A DNA stretch of 29,384 bases from positions 1 to 29,384 of the forward strand of contig JAAZJE010000033.1 in NCBI GenBank assembly GCA_012800515.1, written 5' to 3'. Shown here in pieces: positions 23,240-29,384 of the stretch. The translations under genes were made by a program, and so were the position numbers. This DNA comes from Clostridiaceae bacterium. GTDB lineage: Bacteria > Bacillota > Clostridia > Saccharofermentanales > Fastidiosipilaceae. How positions within the stretch are numbered: the stretch's first letter is position 1; each line of letters starts with the position of its first letter. The notes under the pieces are model-generated. The model was not told where the DNA came from. It saw only the letters and a list, made by a program, of their open reading frames with translations, and ran no database searches.

Positions 23240-24119
23240 ACGGTCTCCGGGATTTTCCGGCGAGCCGTATCGCCCCCATCCGGCGCGATACTGGCGAAGA
23301 CTGTCGGGAGACCGTCTGCAATGCGAACTTTGTCCGCACTATTGTTTTTTGCGCCCCGGTGAGTCGGGGCGTTGCGCTATCCGTCGCAATGACGACGGCG
23401 AGCTGAATACCTATTCCTACGCCCGGATCAGTTCCGCCGCTTACGACCCGATTGAAAAGAAACCTTTGTTCCACTTTCGACCCGGCAGTCGAATTTTCTC
23501 GATCGGTAGCGTCGGTTGTAATCTGAACTGTGACTTCTGCCAGAATTGGCGGATTGCCCGGCATCTCGACAACGGACAATACACCGATACCGAGACCCTG
23601 CTCGATTTAGCCGCCCGGCATAATTCCGTCGGCATCGCCTATACCTATAACGAACCGCTGATCAATTACGAATTTATCGCCGATCTGGCCCCGTTGGTAC
23701 ACCAACGCGGACTCGCAAATGTTTTGGTCACGAACGGATTCATCAATCCCGAGCCCCTGAACGAGCTCCTGCCCCATATTGACGCGCTCAATATTGATCT
23801 CAAAGTTTTTGACGATGCTGTCTACCGCAAAATCTGCGGCGGCCGCCTGGAGCCGGTTCTGGAGACCATCCGCACCGCCGTGCCGCTGGCGCATGTTGAG
23901 GTTACCTGTCTGCTAATTCCGGGAGTCAATACTGAGCCCGAACAGATTACCGCCTTGGCTGAGGCACTGGCTGAAATTTCACCCGATATTCCCCTGCACC
24001 TGAGCCGCTATTTCCCGGCCTATCGCAGTACCAGACCGCCGACCCCGATTCCGACCGTCCTGGCCGCCGCCGGTTCGGCACGCCACTACCTGCGCCATGT
24101 CCATGCCGGTAATATTTAG
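23232..24119 (+). CDS. amrS: AmmeMemoRadiSam system radical SAM enzyme
   Basis: A 295-residue radical SAM protein. An N-terminal Cys cluster (Cys31, 34, 38, 48) of the CELCPHYC...GRC type typical of AmrS precedes the 4Fe-4S motif GCNLNCDFCQNW (Cys96, 100, 103). Further landmarks are GIAYTYNEPLI, LANVLVTNGFI and DLKVFDDAVYRKICGG; the protein ends with LSRYFPAYRS and PTVLAAA. It resembles pyruvate formate-lyase activases in this core. ATG 23232 overlaps the preceding stop by 8 bp, with GAGG 9 bases upstream. It is the last gene of the six-gene plus-strand cluster. Only 16 bases separate it from the convergent rsmA, with no evident terminator. Confidence 0.93.
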   Translation: MNKRSPGFSGEPYRPHPARYWRRLSGDRLQCELCPHYCFLRPGESGRCAIRRNDDGELNTYSYARISSAAYDPIEKKPLFHFRPGSRIFSIGSVGCNLNCDFCQNWRIARHLDNGQYTDTETLLDLAARHNSVGIAYTYNEPLINYEFIADLAPLVHQRGLANVLVTNGFINPEPLNELLPHIDALNIDLKVFDDAVYRKICGGRLEPVLETIRTAVPLAHVEVTCLLIPGVNTEPEQITALAEALAEISPDIPLHLSRYFPAYRSTRPPTPIPTVLAAAGSARHYLRHVHAGNI

Positions 24120-24135
24120 CGCCAATCTCCAGGGA

Positions 24136-24987
24136 TTATTCGCATTGTAACAAGAGACAGTATAAATCCAGCCACTGCTGCGGCTCTGCTACGCCGGGCC
24201 TTGATTGCGGATCTAAATTCAGGCTCCTCAGGATACTCGCGATTTCCGCCGTCTCCGTCTCCCGGTCAAAAGCGCGGCGAAGCGCGCTGTCCAGGGCGTT
24301 GGCCAGAGTCTTGCGCTGTTGTGTGAATACACTCTTCAAAAAAGAGAGCCAGCCGTCGACGAAGCCGGGTTCCGCGAGTAAGGCGGCATATCCCATATCG
24401 CTGCGACGCTCCAGACAGAGCCAGCAGGACTCCACCGGCGGACGGGGACGGAAATTGCCCGCCGCTACTTTTGTTATACTTTGCACCCGCGCCCATAAGG
24501 CGAGGACTATCGCCGTCGGTCCGTAGCCCGGTGTTCCCGGCGGGGCGGTCAGACGCTCCGCCGCTTCAAGCTGCGTCATCAGCCCCAGCCTGTCCGTCTG
24601 AGGAATCTGCGTCATCACCTGCTCCAGCACAACCGTGGTGATGTAATACGGTAAATTAGCCAGTACCGCCAATCGGTTTTGGGTACGGTCGGCGGCCAGT
24701 TCGGCAAAGTTCAATTTACGCACATCAGTGAACAGCAATTGCAGATTGTCGACACCGGCAAAACGGTCCTTTAAGAGCGGAGCGAAACGGCGGTCAATCT
24801 CACAACTGATCACCGCCCCGGCGCACTCAACCAACAAGGCGGTCAATTCGCCGGTACCGGCGCCGACTTCGAAAACCAAATAATTCTCATCCAAAGCACA
24901 TCGGTCAACCAGCTCACGCAAAAGACGCGGATTGACAAAAAAGTTCTGCCCCAGCCGGCGATTCGGACGGAGAATTTCTTTATTCAT
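24136..24987 (-). CDS. rsmA: 16S rRNA (adenine1518-N6/adenine1519-N6)-dimethyltransferase
   Basis: Methylates two adjacent adenines near the 3' end of 16S rRNA late in 30S assembly (KsgA). The 283-residue length is usual. Motifs are RLGQNFF (about 11-17), the SAM loop EVGAGTGELT (about 40-49), the acidic SCEIDRRF, the catalytic NLPYYITT (about 114-121) and the family segment FRPRPPVES. It starts at ATG 24987, 8 bp inside the end of the SGNH esterase gene, so it is probably the last gene of the pgi-esterase-rsmA operon. Its partners are unrelated in function. Confidence 0.95.
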   Translation of the reverse strand: MNKEILRPNRRLGQNFFVNPRLLRELVDRCALDENYLVFEVGAGTGELTALLVECAGAVISCEIDRRFAPLLKDRFAGVDNLQLLFTDVRKLNFAELAADRTQNRLAVLANLPYYITTVVLEQVMTQIPQTDRLGLMTQLEAAERLTAPPGTPGYGPTAIVLALWARVQSITKVAAGNFRPRPPVESCWLCLERRSDMGYAALLAEPGFVDGWLSFLKSVFTQQRKTLANALDSALRRAFDRETETAEIASILRSLNLDPQSRPGVAEPQQWLDLYCLLLQCE

Positions 24988-27295
24988 TGACCATCAGTTC
25001 AAAGCTGTCTATATACAGTGGACCCGCCCCCTGCGGATCCCTGATCGTCAGCGTAAAGCTCCCGTCCGCGCCGAGACCGTACTCCGGCGTCAGGGGTAGA
25101 ATAACCTTCTGCCAACTGAACTGCTGCACCACCGGCGCGGATTTATCCGCATCCGGCGACAGGGCCAGACCCTTTTCCGTCCGGTCGGGATTGAATACGG
25201 TCAACTGCATATATTTATAGCAGCGCAAATCCGTCGGCGGACGCGGAAAATCGTATTGCGGATTCGGACGCATCAATGCCAGAGGAACATCCTTGCTCCT
25301 GCCCTCGCCGACCGCGTATTTCAGTCGCCAGGCCATCTGTCCGCTCAGCACCTTATCCGACACCAACGCCAACTCAACCTGTTGCGGATGAACAATATCC
25401 CATAATTGCACCATGTCGGCATAGCGCGGAATCTCCGGCGGAATCAGCGATAAATCCGGCTCAGGCAAATTTGAGCCCGGAGGTAACGAGCGAAACCAGC
25501 CAAAACGTTCGGTTCGATCTTTACTCACCCAACCACTATCTTCGGCAATGAAGCTCGGCGGCGGCAGATCCTTCTGTGATGCGGTATCGGCCTCTTCAGG
25601 GATTAAAGCGATAACAAACGGAACCACCGCGTGATGATCCCTGGTACAGAGATTACCCTCATCGCCGGATCCGGCGACAGAATAGGCACAGTACAGCGGT
25701 TCGGCAATCTCATGGTGATAGACCAGGACATTGACTCCGTGCAACAACTTGGCCTGGGCGGGACGCAGAACTCCATCCCGGTCAGCCAACCAGAAGCCGC
25801 GCAACTCGGAACTCCCGTCGGCCAGGCGCAAGGGTTCAATGAGCGGTTGAAAATCCAACATCACCTGTTTGCCGATTCGTCGCCAGCCGTGAATCTGCGG
25901 CGCACTACCGAGTTCGCGACGAGAGTAGCAGAGACCAAGCGCCGTATAGGCGAAGCGCTCCCCAACCGTGAACTTATCTAAAGGATGGAGCGGGTGTTCC
26001 CAGCCGCGCAAATTGGGGTGATATTCCGGAGATAGATCATTGACCGCAATTAGACCCGCGACCTTACCCAGGCTCGGAAGAGCCCGCGCCAGCGCTATAT
26101 TAAAGCGCGGTACAAGCCAGGGAGAGTCAAATGAAAGCGGTATCGGCGGCAACTGCGCATAAATAAAGCCTATTTCCTCGCCCTCCGGGGCACGCAGATG
26201 TCCCCGCCAGGCCTCGAGCAGGCGCGGTAAATAAGCGATATAAGCCTCGGGCGTATTAACGTCGTTCTCGCCTTGCCACCAGAAGATTCCGCGACAGCCC
26301 ATACCGCGCAACGGTTCAAGGCGTTCTGTCCACAGTTGTCTCTTCGGCAAGCGCCTCGGGCTCGCGCCATTCGTCCAGTCGGTCGGCAGTACCGTTCGTG
26401 CAGGCTGTCCCTGCGGACCGGTACGGGCGGTATACTGCAGTTTGGCGGGACTTATATCCGCCTCGACGGGTAATATCGGGAAAGTATTGCGGTTCTCACG
26501 ATATTCCACGGCAATATCCGGAGGCAGATAGTTCTCCAGACCGCTGCCGGGCAGAGAAATATCAATCAATCCGATCGGATAGGAGAGTCGCTCCGCCAGC
26601 AAAGTCGCGGCACGCAGACCGGCCGCAGAGACCTGCTGTAAGGCATTCGTCCGCTCGGCATCGACCCAGCGCCCGTCATGATAGGCTCGCACCCGTTGCA
26701 GACTGTCCGAATAAATCCGCCTTTGCTTGACGATCGCCGAATACGGCAAGGCCATCTGCGACTGGCCGGCAGCAATCCAGATATCGCCGACAACAATATC
26801 GACAAAAATCTCCAGTTCCGCGCGCGGACCCTCTGTCAATTCCGCCGCCAATATCGGACAACGCCCATACTCATTCAGGCAGTCCAAGCCCTTTCCGGCT
26901 CGCAAAGCCTGCCTCAGCAACAAAGCCTCATCCGCCACCGGGCGCGACAATTCATCGTGTAATTCAAGCAGGGCTTCATCACTGTGGAAATATGACTCGT
27001 CGACGGCAAACTGTACAATCAGGGTCAGCGGCTCCTCCCCCGCCTTCAGAGACGGCAAAGTAAACTCCGCCTCCCCTTCCTCATCCCTGAGCAGGGTCTG
27101 ACTGTAAATCAAGCCGTAGTGCCGATCCGGCAAATTTCGCGCCCGTCCGGGCAGAGACGCGCGATAGAGACAAAGCCGCACCGCACCTTGAAACCGAGTC
27201 TGCCAACTGAACGAACAATTCTGTTGCCAGAGCATCCGGCTACCGAACCAGGTCGGTAACAAGGCCGTAAACGACCTCTCTTTATACCCCTCCAT
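24980..27295 (-). CDS. Sialate O-acetylesterase-like SGNH hydrolase with divergent active site
   Basis: A 771-residue protein: beta-rich N-terminal region (about 1-165), SGNH/GDSL esterase core (about 165-460) and beta-rich C-terminal region (about 620-771) that looks like a carbohydrate-binding jelly roll. Core motifs match the sialate O-acetylesterase family: DIWIAAGQSQM with Ser179 (usual GQSNM), GIFWWQGENDVNTPEAY (usual WYQGESN) and HPLHPLDKFTVGERFA with His437 (usual D.HP..K..VG.R). The Asp two residues before the catalytic His is Pro here, so the usual triad is not intact. No signal peptide is seen, so it may act inside the cell on imported acetylated sugars. ATG 27295 lies 4 bases after the pgi stop; its ribosome site is weak. 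It overlaps rsmA by 8 bp. Confidence 0.85.
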   Translation of the reverse strand: MEGYKERSFTALLPTWFGSRMLWQQNCSFSWQTRFQGAVRLCLYRASLPGRARNLPDRHYGLIYSQTLLRDEEGEAEFTLPSLKAGEEPLTLIVQFAVDESYFHSDEALLELHDELSRPVADEALLLRQALRAGKGLDCLNEYGRCPILAAELTEGPRAELEIFVDIVVGDIWIAAGQSQMALPYSAIVKQRRIYSDSLQRVRAYHDGRWVDAERTNALQQVSAAGLRAATLLAERLSYPIGLIDISLPGSGLENYLPPDIAVEYRENRNTFPILPVEADISPAKLQYTARTGPQGQPARTVLPTDWTNGASPRRLPKRQLWTERLEPLRGMGCRGIFWWQGENDVNTPEAYIAYLPRLLEAWRGHLRAPEGEEIGFIYAQLPPIPLSFDSPWLVPRFNIALARALPSLGKVAGLIAVNDLSPEYHPNLRGWEHPLHPLDKFTVGERFAYTALGLCYSRRELGSAPQIHGWRRIGKQVMLDFQPLIEPLRLADGSSELRGFWLADRDGVLRPAQAKLLHGVNVLVYHHEIAEPLYCAYSVAGSGDEGNLCTRDHHAVVPFVIALIPEEADTASQKDLPPPSFIAEDSGWVSKDRTERFGWFRSLPPGSNLPEPDLSLIPPEIPRYADMVQLWDIVHPQQVELALVSDKVLSGQMAWRLKYAVGEGRSKDVPLALMRPNPQYDFPRPPTDLRCYKYMQLTVFNPDRTEKGLALSPDADKSAPVVQQFSWQKVILPLTPEYGLGADGSFTLTIRDPQGAGPLYIDSFELMVNE

Positions 27296-27299
27296 ATCC

Positions 27300-28652
27300 C
27301 TACACCCGTTCGCCGTTAAGACGGTTGCGCAATTCGGCGCCCGCCGCCTCGTACCCCGGCTTGCCCAGCAAAGCAAACATATTAATCTTATATGCCTCAA
27401 CCCCCGGTTGATCGAAGGGATTTACCCCGTTCAGCAGACCGCTGAGCGCACAGCTGTATTCAAAGAAGTAGAAGAGTCCTCCGAGCGTGGACGCGTCCAG
27501 CTTCGGCAGGCAAATCCGCAAATTCGGCACCCCGCCGTCCACATGGGCCAGCACCGTCGCCTCGAGCGCGCCCTGATTCACCTCGGACAGCGGCCGTTCC
27601 GCCAGATAATTCAACTGATCGGCGTCATCATCCTCCCGGGGAATCGACAGATCGCGCCCCGGCTCGGCAATTTCCAGCACAGTCTCGAACAGCGCCCGCC
27701 GCCCCTCCTGGATATATTGCCCCATCGAGTGCAGATCCGTGCTGTTATTCACCGCCGCCGGGAAAATCCCCCGTTGATTCTTACCCTCGCTCTCACCGAA
27801 GAGCTGCTTCCACCATTCCGCCAAATAGTACAGCCCCGGCTCATACGAGACCAATATCTCAATGTCATAGCCCTTACGAAGCAGTATGTTCCGCGCCGCC
27901 GCGTATTTATAGGCCGGATTGTCGTCCTTCTCGTCTTTCAGACGCTCGCGCATTGCCGCAGCCCCCGCCAGGAGTGCGGCGACGTCCACACCGGCCACCG
28001 CCAACGGTAAAAGGCCCACCGCGGTCAACACCGAATAGCGTCCGCCTATATCGGACGGCACCGCAAAGGAGGTACAGCCTTGTGTAGCGGCGAAACCGCG
28101 CAACGCGCCTTTATTCGGATCCGTCGTTACATAGATACGCCACATAGCTTCCTCACGACCGTACTTCTCGACCAGAAACTTCCGTAAGAGCCGAAAAGCG
28201 ATCGCCGGCTCGGTTGTCGTGCCCGATTTGGAAATCACATTCAGCGCCACTTCCTTATCGGCCAAATAGTCGAGGAGATCCGCCATATAGCGGCTCGACA
28301 AATGGTGGCCGGCAAAGAGCACCAGCGGAGCGCCGCGCTCCGCACCATTCAACAATTGCGGAAAAGTCGAGCCGAGAGCGCTCAGCGCCGCCTGCGCTCC
28401 CAGATAAGATCCGCCGATGCCGATGACAACAAAGACCTCACATTGAGTGCGGATCTCGTCCGCCGCAGCCTTAATGCGCTCCAACTCAACAGCTTCGAGA
28501 TCACACGGCCAGTCCAGCCAGCCCAGAAAATCATTGCCCGGGCTTATCCTCGTACGCAACTGTTGCGCCGCCAATTCAAGCTGTGGCTTAATGTTTTTCA
28601 CCTCATCCTCAGTAACAAATTTTGCTAAATTGTTTGTCTCTACCCGAAGCAT
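27300..28652 (-). CDS. pgi: Glucose-6-phosphate isomerase
   Basis: Interconverts glucose 6-phosphate and fructose 6-phosphate. The 450 residues match the short Firmicutes Pgi. Motifs are GIGGSYLGAQAAL (about 78-90), the phosphate-binding ISKSGTTTEPAIAFR, the SDIGGRYSVLTAVGLLP signature, HSMGQYIQEG and GVNPFDQPGVEAYK near the C-terminus. ATG 28652 has GGGAGG 7 bases upstream. It is the first gene of a three-gene operon with the SGNH esterase and rsmA. The leader of about 110 bases can form a stem. Confidence 0.97.
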   Translation of the reverse strand: MLRVETNNLAKFVTEDEVKNIKPQLELAAQQLRTRISPGNDFLGWLDWPCDLEAVELERIKAAADEIRTQCEVFVVIGIGGSYLGAQAALSALGSTFPQLLNGAERGAPLVLFAGHHLSSRYMADLLDYLADKEVALNVISKSGTTTEPAIAFRLLRKFLVEKYGREEAMWRIYVTTDPNKGALRGFAATQGCTSFAVPSDIGGRYSVLTAVGLLPLAVAGVDVAALLAGAAAMRERLKDEKDDNPAYKYAAARNILLRKGYDIEILVSYEPGLYYLAEWWKQLFGESEGKNQRGIFPAAVNNSTDLHSMGQYIQEGRRALFETVLEIAEPGRDLSIPREDDDADQLNYLAERPLSEVNQGALEATVLAHVDGGVPNLRICLPKLDASTLGGLFYFFEYSCALSGLLNGVNPFDQPGVEAYKINMFALLGKPGYEAAGAELRNRLNGERV

Positions 28653-28699
28653 ATATTGTCCTCCCTTGTCCTTTTTGCTTTCTATCCAAACTCATGTAA

Positions 28700-28745
28700 G
28701 TTCAATTCGATAAAATCCGGGATCTCCACCCATGTGATATTGAAC
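28700..28745 (-). promoter_or_regulatory. Stem-loop in the pgi 5' leader
   Basis: On the minus strand GTTCAAT (28745-28739) pairs with ATTGAAC (28706-28700) around a 32-base interior that itself contains GGGTGGAGATCCC. It lies between the predicted transcription start and pgi. No known riboswitch class is recognised. Confidence 0.4.
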
Positions 28746-28767
28746 CTACCTATATTTCAGTTCCTTT

Positions 28768-28773
28768 ATTATA
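28768..28773 (-). promoter_or_regulatory. -10 box of the pgi operon promoter
   Basis: Perfect TATAAT on the minus strand. The hexamer 17 bases upstream (TTAAAT) is a weak -35. The predicted leader is about 110 bases. Confidence 0.5.
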
Positions 28774-28822
28774 CCCGATCAGGCAACGGTATTTAACCGT
28801 CGTTCGTACGAATCGGCAAACA

Positions 28823-28852
28823 AACCCCCTCTATGTAGTGATAGCGGGGGTT
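28823..28852 (-). terminator. Intrinsic terminator downstream of the small membrane protein gene
   Basis: AACCCCC and GGGGGTT form a 7-bp stem extended by an inner CTAT/ATAG pairing with a 6-base loop. On the minus strand it is followed by TTTGTTTG, fitting termination of the peptide-transporter transcript. The plus-strand side is also T-rich further out, so it may work both ways. Confidence 0.7.
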
Positions 28853-28890
28853 CGATCATATTTTCGCGAATTAAATTTTACGAAAGAGAT

Positions 28891-29121
28891 CTATAACTTA
28901 CGACGCGAGTCATCGGCCTGATTTCTATCTCTAGATTTCTTTACGTAGGTGAAGATGCCCATCATTCCGATAAACACACCACTTATCAGACAAAGAAAGG
29001 ACAAAAGAATCAATGCGAAATTAGTAGGCAACACTTTTGCGACTTGTAAGCCGGACACGGTGACACTAAGGACAAGGAGTATCCCGCCCGTTATGATCAT
29101 CTTTTTTTCGCTAAATCGCAT
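28891..29121 (-). CDS. Small two-TM membrane protein, unknown function
   Basis: A 76-residue protein I do not recognise. It has two hydrophobic segments (about 9-27 and 36-58) joined by a short loop, and a strongly charged C-terminal tail (KKSRDRNQADDSRRK). The start ATG 29121 has GAGG 8 bases upstream, which supports a real gene. It begins 22 bases after the peptide-transporter ATPase stop codon and is followed by a good terminator, so it appears to be the last gene of that operon. The charge pattern suggests both ends lie in the cytoplasm. No function can be assigned. Confidence 0.7.
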   Translation of the reverse strand: MRFSEKKMIITGGILLVLSVTVSGLQVAKVLPTNFALILLSFLCLISGVFIGMMGIFTYVKKSRDRNQADDSRRKL

Positions 29122-29143
29122 GATGAAAACCTCTTACTCCGTT

Positions 29144-29384
29144 TCATTCGTAATCACGTGTGACAGGTCGATCTTTGAAGAGCCAACATGACACGGTGTG
29201 TTTGTTGCCCAAGTCAAATTCAGGAGGCCTCCTCACGTCGCAAAGTCCTTTTTCAATGAGATCGCAACGCGGGTGGAAGCGACAGCCGGCGGGCGGCGAC
29301 ACCAGGCTGGGCGGCTCACCGCCGGGAACTTTCTGAAATTCGTCGACGTTTTTCGGGTCGGGGTCTGAAGTAGCTGCCAGCAAG
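29144..29384 (-). CDS. Oligopeptide/dipeptide ABC transporter ATP-binding protein, C-terminal fragment
   Basis: Only the last 79 or so codons are in the window; the gene enters from the right edge. The visible part is the C-terminal oligo_HPY-type region of Dpp/Opp ATPases: a DPDP turn, then GEPPSLVSPPAGCRFHPRC and a second pair of Cys ending in HTVSCWL. The four Cys of this region can hold an iron-sulphur cluster in some members. The nucleotide-binding domain is outside the window. Substrate (di- or oligopeptide, or nickel) cannot be told from this part. Confidence 0.9.
   Translation of the reverse strand, partial: LLAATSDPDPKNVDEFQKVPGGEPPSLVSPPAGCRFHPRCDLIEKGLCDVRRPPEFDLGNKHTVSCWLFKDRPVTRDYE

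Noticed and set aside
24120..24135. Bidirectional terminator between amrS and rsmA
   Set aside because: Only 16 bases separate the two stop codons and no hairpin with a T tract is visible.

Overview
The window looks like chromosomal DNA from a Gram-positive, Bacillota/Clostridia-type bacterium. The grounds are strong Shine-Dalgarno sites (GGAGG) before most genes, a teichoic-acid linkage gene pair (tagA/mnaA), a membrane-anchored AraC regulator of the kind common in Firmicutes, a TPP riboswitch before a thiamine-precursor ABC transporter, and an AmmeMemoRadiSam gene set. By eye, GC is a little above half. The genus cannot be fixed from this window. No rRNA, tRNA, IS element, phage gene or CRISPR array was seen.

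Layout. (1) 1-3840: a minus-strand pair, an M14 carboxypeptidase-like protein and the start of an MttB-type methyltransferase, diverges from a membrane-anchored AraC regulator across an operator-like intergenic region. (2) 3946-7956: a flippase-like membrane protein, apparently from a leaderless mRNA, overlaps tail to tail with a TPP-riboswitch-controlled thiXYZ-like operon. (3) 7948-10374: a minus-strand operon of a thioredoxin-like protein, tagA and mnaA. (4) 10519-13118: a nucleoside kinase diverges from enolase, which ends in a tandem repeat and a terminator. (5) 13120-13690: no gene, but three copies of an unknown 187-bp repeat, each holding an 84-bp imperfect hairpin. (6) 13694-16096: isochorismatase-fold hydrolase and proS, minus strand. 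(7) 16249-24119: six closely spaced plus-strand genes: mannonate oxidoreductase, LarA-family racemase/epimerase, PfkB kinase, 6-phosphogluconate dehydrogenase, a MEMO-AMMECR1 fusion and its radical SAM partner. (8) 24136-28652: rsmA, a divergent SGNH esterase and pgi, minus strand. (9) 28891-29384: a two-TM small protein and the 3' end of an oligopeptide ABC ATPase.

How the genes may work together. The most interesting reading is that genes 16249-21846 form a route in which fructuronate is reduced to D-mannonate, epimerised at C2 to D-gluconate by a nickel-pincer LarA homologue, phosphorylated, and oxidised by Gnd to ribulose 5-phosphate, bypassing the usual KDG route. This is inference from gene content and chemistry. 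The AmmeMemoRadiSam genes, whose role is not settled, seem to be co-transcribed with it. pgi and eno elsewhere in the window supply core glycolysis.
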